From Anaplasma phagocytophilum str. Webster (GTDB lineage Bacteria > Pseudomonadota > Alphaproteobacteria > Rickettsiales > Anaplasmataceae), in assembly GCF_000964685.1 (NCBI RefSeq), contig NZ_LANS01000001.1:1302001-1366000 (forward strand): a DNA stretch of 64,000 bases, read 5' to 3'. Shown here piece after piece: positions 36,776-47,024 of the stretch (positions within the stretch are counted from its first letter, which is position 1; every line of letters begins with the position of its first letter). Under the pieces are notes generated by a model that saw nothing but the letters and a program-made list of their open reading frames with translations, made no database searches and had not been told where the DNA came from. Position numbers and translations under genes: made by a program.

Positions 36776-37015
36776 CAAAAATCCTGCTATGGAAAAAAAC
36801 TATTTACACAATAAAACCCAGTTGCACCTCAATGGCAACAAAAGTCCTCAAAGCAAATCTACCAAAGCGACCTCAGAGCATACAAAATTTTTCCCTGTAT
36901 GCATAGAGAAAACGGAGTAACTATCCCTTCCCTCTAAGAGTTTTTATTATGCACTAAATTATCAAGTTGAAGGTATATTTTGATCATTAGAAAATATTCA
37001 GAGATTTTGAGGACC
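36776..37015 (+). repeat. Inverted repeat, copy 2 (upstream of mreC)
   Basis: Reverse-complement partner of 16305-16566, about 20 kb away. It lies between the mreC start and tRNA-Arg, so it probably contains the mreC promoter. A 75-residue plus-strand frame here (36693-36920) is not kept in the other copy, so I treat it as chance. Confidence 0.85.
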
Positions 37016-37175
37016 TTATCATGCATTTTCTCACCCAAATATTTATTGCATATCTCATGCTCTATTCTGCGTTGCTATTAATGAATTGCTAACTATCTGT
37101 ATTTTTAACATTGCGCTTGATCAAAAATTCTGTTTACATAAGCCCGATTAACATATAACCTACCGTTGCTTTTAA

Positions 37176-37249
37176 GCGCCCTTAGCTCAGTTGGATAGAG
37201 CATTTGACTACGGATCAGAAGGTCGGGCGTTCGAGTCGCTCAGGGCGCA
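37176..37249 (+). tRNA. tRNA-Arg (ACG)
   Basis: Acceptor GCGCCCT pairs with AGGGCGC. D arm GCTCAGTTGGATAGAGC, anticodon stem TTTGA/TCAGA with loop CTACGGA (anticodon ACG), T arm GGGCG-TTCGAGT-CGCTC, discriminator A. Length 74. Confidence 0.94.
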
Positions 37250-37296
37250 TTTCTAGGCTAAGGAATGCACTGTCGTTTATTTAGTACTTAGAAGTT

Positions 37297-38496
37297 ATGA
37301 GTCATTCACTGCGGTTTCTGTTCCTTTTCTTGCTTGTTGCATCAGCCTTTCTCTTAGGTGATATGGTGCCTTATAAGATCCAATCTCTCTTTTACACCGT
37401 TAGTTTATATGTGAAGGAGTGCCTGGTATTTATATTGCCATTTGTGGTCTTCAGTATCATATTTCATTCTACGAGTCAGTTGCGCGGTAGTAGCGCTATA
37501 AAGGTTACATTTTTGTTATTTTCCATGGTATTGCTGTCCAATACCTTGTCAGTGAGTATATCTCACTTTTTGAGTGTACAGGTCCTTGATATATTGGACC
37601 AGGAAATAATACATAGCTCTACTAGCAGTGCCGAAACGCTTTTACCGGCTTATCCCGTTTTTACGCTTCCGTCGATAATGAGCTGTGCAAAAGCTTTGGC
37701 CTTAGGGTTTGTAGCTGCGATTATACTGCAAAGGATTTTTGGCGATACTGTTCTTAAAGTATCTGAAAAGCTCTATAGTATAAGCGTTTTTACGTTGGAA
37801 AAGATCTTTTCTCCTGTGATTCCAGTATTCATAGTAGGGTTCACATTTAAGATAAGAAGCGACGGAGCTTTGGATGTCCTAGCCAATAATTATGCTGCTA
37901 TACTGTATATCTCTCTTCCCGCTTTAGCGTATGTAATCTTATTATACTTCATAGGTAATGGTGGATCCTTCAAGAAAACTGCTGAAGCGCTGAAGAACAT
38001 GTTGCCTGCTGCGCTGACTGGTTTTACTACCATGTCCAGTCTATTGACTATGCCAATAACTCTTGCTGCTGTAAAGAAGAGCACTAGCAATTCAAACCTC
38101 GCCGATATTGTCGTACCTGGGTCTGTAAATATTCACTTGCTTGGAGATTGTTTCTTCACAGTTGTTCTTTTATCGCTCATGGCATCAGCTTTTGGAACGA
38201 TGGATATGATGAGCACTTCGGATTATCTGCTTTTCCTGTTCTACGTCGTAATTATGAAGTTTGCTGAAGCTGCTGTGGCAGGAACAGGTTTGTTGCTGAT
38301 GTTTCCCGTAATGGAGAAGTATCTGCACTTTACACCCGTGATGTTATCGCTTTCTACAACCGTGTACATACTACTCGATCCTATAATCACTATGTTAAAT
38401 ATTTTAGGAAACGGAGCATTTTCTATCCTGTTTATCAAGGCAAATAAATTATTGTTTGGAGGCTCTACGTTACCAAAGCCTAAATCCAAAAGCTAG
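37297..38496 (+). CDS. Dicarboxylate/amino acid:cation symporter (SLC1/DAACS family), paralogue 1
   Basis: A polytopic inner-membrane carrier of the glutamate/dicarboxylate family (399 residues, about eight hydrophobic segments). The pattern LPFVVFSIIF near 47-56 and the late FTTMSSLLTMPIT, then VPGSVNIHLLGDCFF, correspond to the re-entrant loop (SSxxTLP) and the substrate-site NMDG region of the family. Here NMDG is replaced by NIHLLGD, which hints at a changed substrate or ion coupling. It is followed 167 bp later by a paralogue with the same layout. The likely role is uptake of host amino acids or dicarboxylates. The start is ATG at 37297, 47 bp after tRNA-Arg. Confidence 0.88.
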   Translation: MSHSLRFLFLFLLVASAFLLGDMVPYKIQSLFYTVSLYVKECLVFILPFVVFSIIFHSTSQLRGSSAIKVTFLLFSMVLLSNTLSVSISHFLSVQVLDILDQEIIHSSTSSAETLLPAYPVFTLPSIMSCAKALALGFVAAIILQRIFGDTVLKVSEKLYSISVFTLEKIFSPVIPVFIVGFTFKIRSDGALDVLANNYAAILYISLPALAYVILLYFIGNGGSFKKTAEALKNMLPAALTGFTTMSSLLTMPITLAAVKKSTSNSNLADIVVPGSVNIHLLGDCFFTVVLLSLMASAFGTMDMMSTSDYLLFLFYVVIMKFAEAAVAGTGLLLMFPVMEKYLHFTPVMLSLSTTVYILLDPIITMLNILGNGAFSILFIKANKLLFGGSTLPKPKSKS

Positions 38497-38663
38497 CGTG
38501 TGTTATCTTGGTAGATCTTATTGATAGATTAATGTGTATTAAGTGTTTGTGTTGCATTAGATGACCTCTACTACTCATTTTAACTATTTACTTTGGCGCT
38601 TAGTACATTAAAGGTAGTATGCGTGCTTTACAGTATATCGTTTTGAGGTAAAGGTCTTCTTAT

Positions 38664-39848
38664 ATGAAAATTGTCAACACACACGCGATAAAATTCTCTC
38701 TTCTGCTCATTGCTGTTATTTCGGCGTTTTGTTTTGCAGATTTCATTCCCTATACTATAAGGTCCTTTTCCTATGCTATTAGCCTCACCATAAAGGAAGT
38801 CATAGTATTTCTATTACCATTTATCGTTTTTAGTATTGTTTTTCAATCTGTATCAAAATTGCAGGGATACAACGCTATAAAGGTGGTTTTTCTGTTGCTA
38901 GGTATGGTCCTTTTGTCAAATTCTGCTTCTGTCTCCGTTGCACATGTTGTTGGAAAGATTGCCATAGGCTCGGTCTCAGAAAATTTGACATGCTTTGATG
39001 ATGCTAAGCCCTCTGTGGAACTTCTTCCATATTACAGCTTTAGCTTGCCGCGTCATATAAGTAGCCTAAATGCTGTAATCCTTGGCTTCTTATCTGGTAT
39101 GCTGCTTCCCAGGATGCTAGGAAAAAAGTCTGAAAAGTTATCCAGTATGATGGCTACTTCCAGCGTTTTTGCTTTGGAAAAAGGGTTTGCTCCCATATTG
39201 CCTGTGTTCATAGTAGGTCTTGTATTTAAAATGCAGAGTGATAACCTACTCGATATACTAATAAGCAATGCAAACGTTGCCTTATTATTATTCTGCTCTG
39301 CTTTGTTATATATATCTTTTTTATACTTCGTGGCTGCGGGTTTTTCAATAAAAGAGGGGCTCAGAAAATTTAAGGGTATGCTACCAGCATCTCTATTCGC
39401 GTTTACTACAATGTCTAGCTTGATAACCATGCCCATAATACTGAAGGCCGTAAAAAAAGATTCGCAGGACGGCGATATTGCAGACATCGCAGTTCCTACT
39501 GCTCTCAATGTACACCTAGTTGGTGATTGTTTTTTTATTATAGTGATGGCACTAGTAATCTCTGCAGCATTCAATGGCGTAGGATGCATTACAACTTCAA
39601 GCTATCTTGCATTTCTACTATACTTTCTTCTTGCAAAATTCGCTGTTGTCGCCATACCCGGTGGCGGGATCATAGTTATGCTGCCGATTATCGAGCAATA
39701 TCTAAATTTTTCACCAACAATGTTGTCCCTCATCACTACGTTATATGTAGTTTTTGACCCTGCAATAACTTCAATGAATGTGCTTGGAAATGGGGCATTT
39801 GCGATGTTATTTGTGCGAGTACATAGATTGTTCGTGAAAAATGGATAG
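38664..39848 (+). CDS. Dicarboxylate/amino acid:cation symporter (SLC1/DAACS family), paralogue 2
   Basis: A 394-residue carrier clearly related to its upstream neighbour, with matching segments such as LPFIVFSIVFQSVSKLQGYNAIKVVFLLL, written here only in part: the family text FTTMSSLITMPIILKAVKK and VPTALNVHLVGDCFFI are the re-entrant loop and the substrate-site region. The canonical NMDG is again modified (NVHLVGD). The gene ends 17 bp before tsaB, and both probably share a transcript. A 471-bp internal part (38802-39272) is present a second time at 60121-60591, apparently without any change. Confidence 0.88.
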   Translation: MKIVNTHAIKFSLLLIAVISAFCFADFIPYTIRSFSYAISLTIKEVIVFLLPFIVFSIVFQSVSKLQGYNAIKVVFLLLGMVLLSNSASVSVAHVVGKIAIGSVSENLTCFDDAKPSVELLPYYSFSLPRHISSLNAVILGFLSGMLLPRMLGKKSEKLSSMMATSSVFALEKGFAPILPVFIVGLVFKMQSDNLLDILISNANVALLLFCSALLYISFLYFVAAGFSIKEGLRKFKGMLPASLFAFTTMSSLITMPIILKAVKKDSQDGDIADIAVPTALNVHLVGDCFFIIVMALVISAAFNGVGCITTSSYLAFLLYFLLAKFAVVAIPGGGIIVMLPIIEQYLNFSPTMLSLITTLYVVFDPAITSMNVLGNGAFAMLFVRVHRLFVKNG

Positions 39849-39865
39849 TTTAGCAAGGTACCATT

Positions 39866-40453
39866 GTGAAGATAATGATTTTAAATACTTGCGGAGCTGA
39901 ATGTGTTGTTGCGCTTTTTAGCCCTGGTAATAACGAGTTTTATGAAAGGAAAAGCGTTAAGGCAAATCATCATGCTGAGTCATTATTTCCTCTCATAGAT
40001 ATAGTGCTTTCTGAAGGAGGAATATCCTACCAAAATTTAACTGACATTGCAGTAATAATAGGCCCTGGAAGCTTTACTGGGTTAAGAGTATCTCTGGCAA
40101 CAGCACAAGGTTTTGAGCTTGCTTCTAGTGTTGCTGTTCATGGGATCAGTCTTCTTGAACTACAAGCATATTCAATTTTGTGTGCTTCTGAACAAACTGA
40201 AGAAGATATAGTTGCTGTGATAGAATCTACAAAAGCCGATTTTGTCTATTATCAAATGTTCAATAACTCCCTCATTCCCCTAACAGGTGTGCATTTAGTG
40301 CCTCTAAATGAAGTGCCTCAAGGCAAAATATTGAAGGGCTCCCCTGCTATAGCTTTGGATACCAAGTCTATTGGGTTGTACCTTATTTATAAACTATCAA
40401 ATCGACTTCCGAAAACTACACTTGCCCCCATTTATTCGCGCTTTTACCACTAG
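39866..40453 (+). CDS. tsaB: tRNA t6A synthesis protein TsaB
   Basis: A partner of TsaD in threonylcarbamoyl transfer to A37 of tRNA; TsaB activates TsaD and has no catalytic site of its own. The 195-residue length fits the shorter alpha-proteobacterial form. Signatures are ILNTCGAECVVAL at the start, the HHAESLFPLIDIVL helix, and IIGPGSFTGLRVSLATAQGF near 70-90. The start is GTG at 39866; an ATG three codons later is possible. It follows the second SLC1-type carrier by 17 bp and is followed by a probable terminator at 40490-40511. Confidence 0.94.
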   Translation: MKIMILNTCGAECVVALFSPGNNEFYERKSVKANHHAESLFPLIDIVLSEGGISYQNLTDIAVIIGPGSFTGLRVSLATAQGFELASSVAVHGISLLELQAYSILCASEQTEEDIVAVIESTKADFVYYQMFNNSLIPLTGVHLVPLNEVPQGKILKGSPAIALDTKSIGLYLIYKLSNRLPKTTLAPIYSRFYH

Positions 40454-40489
40454 AGTGTCCATGATAATTTAACTGATAACATCAATCGG

Positions 40490-40511
40490 GCTAGATATGT
40501 GTCTAGCTTTT
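40490..40511 (+). terminator. Probable intrinsic terminator after tsaB
   Basis: Stem GCTAGA (40490-40495) pairs with TCTAGC (40502-40507) around a 6-base loop, followed by TTTT. It lies 37 bp beyond the tsaB stop. The stem is short. Confidence 0.45.
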
Positions 40512-42444
40512 GTGCGTAAGCTCTTATGGAAATAAGTGTGATATTTTGCGAGCACATGGTGATGGAGAGCTCATCTAAGGCAGCCTCAGTAACATGCCCC
40601 GCGTCTATGAATTGTGATTGTAATGCGTATTAAGGATTCCACAATTTCCTGTGACAACCACTAAAAGTAGTCTACAAGCTATAAACTCTTAAATCTATAG
40701 ATTGCTAGGGCTGATAAAGAACCTTTAGCATTAGAAGCGTAGAGAGACACTGATGGGTTAGAATTTGATACAAAAACATGACCTTATTACTACAATAGTT
40801 TACTTGTGAGCAGTGCACACCAAGAATATAACATTAAGCTTCTGAGAGGATACACTCACTGAGACTCTGTGAGATCTGACGTACCCTTACCCAATCTACT
40901 ACACTCTACCTCTGGCAACGCATTCTACAGAGCACGTTTTAGCGTGAAAATCTTCACACGAAGATACCGTTGTATTGTGGCTCCAGTTAGCGTCACTAAG
41001 TATTGAGCTAGCAGTTCCACCTTGATTAAAAGGTACTGCATCTTATACAGACTTTAGCAGTCCCATTACATACTCACCTTGATCTAGAAAACAATGATCT
41101 AGCCGCACCTAACATTTCTATCTTCAAAAAACCACTTATAGCGTTTTTCTCTCCAACTTCTAAAACATACTCTATATACTTTAAAGGTTTTATTGAGGAA
41201 ATCAGAAAAGATTTTTCAAGTAACACTGAGCTTTCTTTTAAACATCTGGTGCAGAGATATGTACTACACAAACTGAAATATAAACGTTTTGGAAAATATC
41301 TATAAATATGAAACATTAAGTTTTAAGCATAATATGCTTTAAAACTAGCAGAATATATTGCAACACATATTCTATACATTCTTGCTTGCATTAGAATAAA
41401 AATAGATTGCTCAAGGAAACTGCTAGGTATACATATACCTTTTCACCAAATTAGCAGTGTATACCTTCTGGAATACTCATAAGCGTCTTGTGAATACGAT
41501 GTTTTTCTACACTGCAGGTAAGATGACGTTTGGCCTATTTTTCGTATCAGCAGGGCTTAGGTAAATGATGTATGTGCGGTGTTATTATCTATCAACAAAT
41601 GCGTATGGTGTATTTTTGATGCCGAAAATTGTCTCCATCTCACAGGCAGCATATCTTACTCTTGTAAGCATATAAAATTTTAGTTCACAGTGTTAAGAAA
41701 CACTGTTATTTGATCCCTTGAAGGTATGCTTAAACGGTTTGAAAATGCACGTCCTGCAGTGTGTTTGTAATACCTGTTCTAACAACCAAGAGCTTTAAGC
41801 ATCTCGAAAAAGCTTTTAAGAAATTGATGCGTCCCCTAGTAGTGCCGCGGTAAGCATTATTATGAACGCTCAAAGGTATAGTATTTTTGGCATATTGAAT
41901 ATTACAGTACAGCATCAATATACAGTTTAAAACTCAAGTATCACATCTCCTACTGCTATTATCTATGCTGGAAAAACTCATTTATACCCTGTGATGCGCT
42001 TTTAAGAGTGTTACACTGTTAATTCTTTCCTCTGTTTAAATGTTATGCAGAACATGAGTAATAAAACTAATAGAAGATATGTGAGAAGAGGCATTCAGCC
42101 CATTACTTACTCATGGATTAGATAAGAAACTAGAGCCACGTTTGCTTCTGTTTTTCGTGACATGCTTATGTAGAATTCTGCACAAGCAGCAGAATGGTGC
42201 TTTCATTAACACGGATGTATATGGGATGGGTAAGGGCTCTTAAGCTTTGCATGGCAAGGTTCTATAGCTTTTTAGAACTTCATATATCGTACCGAAACAA
42301 ATTAATACGGGTCTATCCATACATTACGTAATGGCTACTATGCAAAATTCAGAATATTGCCCATAAACAACTAGAAAAAGTCTTGCAGATTTTTTCTGAT
42401 TACTATATTCCTTCGGGAATCTGACCAGCTATGGGCGTTCTGTT
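40512..42444. other. Long gene-free stretch
   Basis: About 1.9 kb without an intact gene. Near 40988-41015 the text TTAGCGTCACTAAGTATTGAGC resembles the degenerate repeat downstream of trxB (about 3444-3540). A minus-strand frame at 41074-41316 (80 residues, containing IKPLKYIEYVLEVGEKNAIS) looks somewhat protein-like but has no clear start or family. I see nothing else. Confidence 0.4.
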
Positions 42445-44337
42445 ATGCGATCAAGGAAGATTTATGTTTGGGTGGTCATGGCAACGGTTTTAGGTGCCAT
42501 GGCTTTTGTCACTTTTGGAAGCATGATACCAATGGGTAAGTTGTCTAATTCTGGCAACGGACAGTGCGTTGCAATGTTGGGTAATAAATGTCTACCATTG
42601 CGGGATTACCGTATAATGTACCGCAACGAGTTGGCAGAACTAGAGAAGATGTTACAACACAAATTGTCTGATGCTCAAATTAATCAGTTTGGTATTAAGG
42701 AAGTTGTCCTCAAGAACATGATAGCCGACATGGTCGTTGAAAAGTTTGCTCATGACTTAGGCATACGTGTTGGCTCAAATAGCTTACGGAGTCTGATCAA
42801 AAATATAAGAATATTTCAGGATGCTAATGGTGTCTTCGACCAGGAGAGATATGAAGCCGTATTGGCTGACAGCGGAATGACTGAGTCGTCCTATGTGAAT
42901 AAAATTCGCAATGCTTTACCTTCTACTATTCTAATGGAGTGTTTATTCCCTAATAGGGCGGAATTACATATTCCTTATTATGATGCATTAGCAAAAGATG
43001 TTGTGTTGGGATTGCTGCAGCATCGTGTGGCAGACATAGTGGAAATATCTTCTGATGCCGTAGACATTTCAGGAAGTGATATATCTGATGATGAATTGCA
43101 AAAATTGTTTGAGGAGCAGTACAAGAATTCTCTAAATTTCCCTGAATATCGCAGTGCTGATTATATAATCATGGCAGAAGACGACTTGCTTGCTGATGTC
43201 ATTGTTTCGGATCAAGAGGTAGACGTTGAGATTAAAAACAGTGAACTACATGATCAAAGAGATGTTCTAAATTTAGTATTTACAGACAAAAATGAAGCTG
43301 AGCTAGCTTACAAAGCTTACCAAGAGGGTAAGTCTTTTGAGGAATTGGTTAGTGATGCTGGCTACACCATAGAGGATATTGCACTCAATAATATCTCTAA
43401 GGATGTTCTTCCGGTAGGTGTGCGAAATGTGGTGTTTGCACTAAATGAAGGAGAAGTCAGTGAAATGTTCCGTAGCGTTGTCGGCTGGCATATCATGAAG
43501 GTAATAAGGAAGCATGAGATCACTAAGGAAGACCTAGAAAAGCTGAAAGAGAAGATATCTTCAAATATTAGAAGGCAGAAGGCAGGTGAGTTGCTAGTTA
43601 GCAATGTGAAAAAAGCAAACGATATGATCAGCCGCGGGGCATCGCTGAATGAACTAAAGGATATGTTTGGTGCGCGGATCAGTGGTGTTTTGACGAATTT
43701 TGATATGCATGGGCTCGATAAATCTGGCAACTTAGTGAAAGACTTTCCGTTGCAGCTTGGTATAAACGCCTTTACTACTTTGGCGTTTTCATCTGCCGTA
43801 GGAAAACCGTCTCATCTGGTTAGCAATGGTGACGCTTATTTCGGCGTTCTTGTTACTGAAGTAGTGCCTCCAAGACCAAGGACACTTGAAGAAAGCAGGT
43901 CTATTCTTACTGAAGAATGGAAGAGTGCATTACGTATGAAGAAAATACGTGAATTTGCTGTGGAGTTGCGCTCGAAGCTACAAAATGGCACTGAATTGTC
44001 CGTTGTAAATGGAGTTTCTTTTAAAAAGAATGTCACGGTAAAAAAGTCAGATGGCTCTACCGACAATGATAGCAAGTATCCTGAACGCTTAGTCGATGAG
44101 ATATTCGCCATTAACATTGGTGGAGTAACGAAAGAAGTTATAGATTCTGAATCTGAGACTGTATACATTGCTCTGCTTAAAGAAATAAAAGATGCTGAAA
44201 TAAGTGAGGAGGATCTAGAGAGCTACAAGGCACATTTTGTTAGTAGTGGCATCCTATCTATAAGAGAGCAGCTCTTAGGTTATTTGATGAAAAAATACGG
44301 AGTAACGATCGAAAATAGTTTGCTAGAGAAAGTGTAA
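42445..44337 (+). CDS. ppiD: PpiD-like peptidyl-prolyl isomerase (SurA_N/rotamase)
   Basis: A periplasmic folding helper anchored in the inner membrane. Order of parts over 630 residues: short basic N-terminus, one transmembrane helix at about 8-28 (VWVVMATVLGAMAFVTFGSM), SurA-type N-terminal chaperone domain (LSDAQINQFGIKEVVLKNMI onward; IRIFQDANGVFDQERYEAVL), a parvulin-like segment with GKSFEELVSDAG, LPVGVRNVVFALNEGEVSEM and VGWHIMKV, then a long C-terminal chaperone region. Family knowledge suggests it assists proteins leaving the Sec translocon. The start is ATG at 42445. Both sides are gene-poor, so it stands alone. Confidence 0.9.
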   Translation: MRSRKIYVWVVMATVLGAMAFVTFGSMIPMGKLSNSGNGQCVAMLGNKCLPLRDYRIMYRNELAELEKMLQHKLSDAQINQFGIKEVVLKNMIADMVVEKFAHDLGIRVGSNSLRSLIKNIRIFQDANGVFDQERYEAVLADSGMTESSYVNKIRNALPSTILMECLFPNRAELHIPYYDALAKDVVLGLLQHRVADIVEISSDAVDISGSDISDDELQKLFEEQYKNSLNFPEYRSADYIIMAEDDLLADVIVSDQEVDVEIKNSELHDQRDVLNLVFTDKNEAELAYKAYQEGKSFEELVSDAGYTIEDIALNNISKDVLPVGVRNVVFALNEGEVSEMFRSVVGWHIMKVIRKHEITKEDLEKLKEKISSNIRRQKAGELLVSNVKKANDMISRGASLNELKDMFGARISGVLTNFDMHGLDKSGNLVKDFPLQLGINAFTTLAFSSAVGKPSHLVSNGDAYFGVLVTEVVPPRPRTLEESRSILTEEWKSALRMKKIREFAVELRSKLQNGTELSVVNGVSFKKNVTVKKSDGSTDNDSKYPERLVDEIFAINIGGVTKEVIDSESETVYIALLKEIKDAEISEEDLESYKAHFVSSGILSIREQLLGYLMKKYGVTIENSLLEKV

Positions 44338-44713
44338 TTACGTACTTTCCTAAGGCTATTTTGTTTTTAGGATGAAGCGCGTTAGTGGATTTTAGTATCC
44401 TGTGTGTGCATCGTATATGTACAGTATATGCTTCGTTACATATGGATATGATATTGTCGATGAAGGTTTTGCTTTCTGATATAGGAAAACTCTTGGCATT
44501 GCTGTTATATTACGAAGAGAGAGGCGTTTCGCAAGTAGGATAGTGTGCACGCAGATAATGATTAACTGTAAACTCATGTGTCGCTGCTAAGTAGCTTATA
44601 TTGCCGGATGATGAAATTACAGGCATTTTCTTAGTGCTGGGTAACATTGTAATTAAGTAAGTTATACTTATAAAAATAATGAATATTTGCATGCTGGTGG
44701 TGGAGCAAAACAT
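44338..44713. other. Intergenic between ppiD and lysS
   Basis: No gene is supported. Two minus-strand frames of 60-70 residues overlap here without family features. The lysS promoter is expected in the right part, but I cannot fix it. Confidence 0.4.
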
Positions 44714-46258
44714 ATGAAGGGAGAAGTGGTATCTTGGCCGTTTATAGAAGCTGAAAAAATTTTAAAGGCATTTGGTGATAGCGAGGAAATAATACTTGCT
44801 ACAGGGTATGGTCCGTCCGGATTGCCTCATATAGGAACTTTTGGTGAAGTACAAAGAACAGTATATGTAGCTAATGCACTGCGAGAGATCTCTCCTAAAA
44901 CTAAAACAAGGATTTTAGCATTCTCTGATGATATGGATGGGTTGCGGAAAGTTCCTGATAACGTACCAAACCGTGAAATGCTAGAGAAACATCTGGGACA
45001 GTTACTGACCTCAATACCTGATCCGTTCGGCACATCCTCAAGCTATGGCCATCATATGAACGGCACTTTCTGTGCTTTTTTAGACAGATTTGGGTTTGAA
45101 TACGAATTTATTAGTGCAACAGAGTGCTACAGATCCGGTAGATATGATGATGTACTGCTACGGCTACTAAGAAATTATGATAAGGCCGTAAGCATACTGT
45201 TGCCAACACTTGGCGAAGAGCGTCAAAAAACTTATAGTCCGTTTCTGCCCATATGTGAAAAAACATCTAGAGTGCTGCAGGTGACTATAGTCAAAACAGA
45301 CGTAGAAAAAGGAACTATTTTTTATCAAAATGAAGACGGAGACTTGGTAGAGGTAAAAGTAACCGGTGGACATTGTAAATTACAGTGGAAAGCTGATTGG
45401 GGAATGCGTTGGGCCGCTTTTGGTGTGCATTATGAATCTCATGGTAAAGACCTAACTCCTTCTGCTAAACCGTCTGCAGAAATCTGTAAACTCCTAGGTA
45501 GAAGGCCTCCTGTTCTGTTTCCATATGAACTTTTTCTTGATAAAGAAGGGAAGAAAATTTCCAAATCTAAGGGCAATGGTTTCTCTGTAGAAGAGTGGCT
45601 TGCATGCGCACCGTATGAGAGCCTAGCCCTCTATATGTTTCAAAACCCGAAAAGGGCTAAGCGCTTGTGTTCTGAAGTAGTGCCAAAATTTGTAGATGAC
45701 TATCTGTCATTATTACATAAATACAATGAGGCTCCTAGTACTCACAATCCTGTATGGCATATACACAACGGTAATGTTCCTAAAGTAGAGCTGTATGGTT
45801 TAACTTTTTGTCTACTCATCAACATAGCATCAGCGTGCAATGCAAACGATGTTGCGATGTTGGAGCAACTCATAAAAATATATAGGGACGGGATTGATTT
45901 AGAGAACAATACTCTACTAAGTAGGTTATTAGAGTTCTCTGTTGCGTATTGCAGGGCATTTGTTATGCCGTCTAGATCATATAAAACACCTACTGCTGAG
46001 GAGAGCAACATGTTACTTGATCTAGCAAATACTCTTTCTTGCATGGATGACAGTAAATCACCTGATGAAATACAAAATGAAGTATTTGAGGTTGGAAAGA
46101 AGTATCTACAGCCTAGTGATCTACGTATGTGGTTTAAGATGCTGTACGAAGTGTTACTTGGACAGAGTGATGGGCCTAGATTTGGGTCTTTTGTAAAATT
46201 GTATGGTATTGAGAATACAGTACAGTTAATAAAGCGTAGTATTTCTGCTACTGAATAG
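44714..46258 (+). CDS. lysS: Lysyl-tRNA synthetase, class I
   Basis: Charges tRNA-Lys. This is the class I type found in archaea, spirochaetes and many alpha-proteobacteria, unrelated in fold to the class II enzyme of E. coli. The HIGH-like motif is in GYGPSGLPHIGTFGE, and the KMSKS-like motif is in EGKKISKSKGNG. From the ATG at 44714 it has 514 residues; the frame reaches back to 44687 (TTG), but GGTGGTGGAG just before the ATG favours the later start. A close gap of about 55 bp leads to ubiG on the same strand. Confidence 0.96.
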   Translation: MKGEVVSWPFIEAEKILKAFGDSEEIILATGYGPSGLPHIGTFGEVQRTVYVANALREISPKTKTRILAFSDDMDGLRKVPDNVPNREMLEKHLGQLLTSIPDPFGTSSSYGHHMNGTFCAFLDRFGFEYEFISATECYRSGRYDDVLLRLLRNYDKAVSILLPTLGEERQKTYSPFLPICEKTSRVLQVTIVKTDVEKGTIFYQNEDGDLVEVKVTGGHCKLQWKADWGMRWAAFGVHYESHGKDLTPSAKPSAEICKLLGRRPPVLFPYELFLDKEGKKISKSKGNGFSVEEWLACAPYESLALYMFQNPKRAKRLCSEVVPKFVDDYLSLLHKYNEAPSTHNPVWHIHNGNVPKVELYGLTFCLLINIASACNANDVAMLEQLIKIYRDGIDLENNTLLSRLLEFSVAYCRAFVMPSRSYKTPTAEESNMLLDLANTLSCMDDSKSPDEIQNEVFEVGKKYLQPSDLRMWFKMLYEVLLGQSDGPRFGSFVKLYGIENTVQLIKRSISATE

Positions 46259-46313
46259 GAGGAGTCACACCATAATATGAGTATTGTAGCATCTATTTTT
46301 GGGTTGTTTTTTT

Positions 46314-47024
46314 GTGAGTAATGTTGACGAATCAGAGCTGGTGAAGTTCTCAAATTTGGCTTCAGAATGGTGGGATGGGGAGTCTTTTTCAGCTTTGCAC
46401 AGGATAAATCCTTTGCGCGTTCAGTATATTCTTGAAAATTTACAAGAGGCTACTAACTCAGGTAAAAGGCTTTTGGATATCGGTTGTGGTGGTGGGCTTA
46501 TTTGCGAAGCCATGGCAAGGCTTGGTTTTAGTGTCACTGGAGTAGATCCATGTAGAGAAGGAATAGAAGCTGCTAGACAGCACGCTGCTATCGAAGGCTT
46601 AGATATAGAGTACCATTTTACGGATATAGAGTCTTTTATACACTCCTCAGAGTGTTCTTCTTACGATATCATCACCTTAATGGAAGTTGTAGAGCATATC
46701 CCTGATTTGACTGAATTTTTATCTAGCTCCTGTAAGTTACTGAAACCTGGAGGTATGCTTTTCATTTCTACACTAAACAGAACTATCAAATCCATGTTAC
46801 TTGGTAAGATAGCTGCGGAGTATATACTTCGCATGGTGCCTCCTGGCACGCACCAGTGGAAGAAGTTTGTCAAGCCTTCAGAGATTCACGATGCCCTATT
46901 AAAAAGCAGAGTGCTCGTTAAAGATATAAAAGGCATTACCTATAAAATATTGCATAACGATTGGGTCTTAAATGATAGAGATATAAGTGTAAACTACATA
47001 TTAGCCGCTCAAAAAGAGCAATAA
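46314..47024 (+). CDS. ubiG: Ubiquinone biosynthesis O-methyltransferase
   Basis: SAM-dependent enzyme carrying out both O-methylations of ubiquinone synthesis. It starts with the family's FSNLASEWWDGESFSALHRI pattern (compare the W-W-D in F-ALA-WWD), followed by SAM motif I LLDIGCGGGLICEAMARLG and the acidic VTGVDPCREGIEAA. EVVEHIPD and FISTLNRTIKS are further hallmarks. From a GTG at 46314 the product has 236 residues, close to standard; the frame extends 15 bp upstream with no better start. The ribosome-binding site is poor. It lies 55 bp after lysS. Confidence 0.95.
   Translation: MSNVDESELVKFSNLASEWWDGESFSALHRINPLRVQYILENLQEATNSGKRLLDIGCGGGLICEAMARLGFSVTGVDPCREGIEAARQHAAIEGLDIEYHFTDIESFIHSSECSSYDIITLMEVVEHIPDLTEFLSSSCKLLKPGGMLFISTLNRTIKSMLLGKIAAEYILRMVPPGTHQWKKFVKPSEIHDALLKSRVLVKDIKGITYKILHNDWVLNDRDISVNYILAAQKEQ

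Noticed and set aside
36693-36920. 75-residue ORF upstream of mreC
   Set aside because: The same DNA in the inverted copy does not keep the frame, so it is unlikely to be coding.
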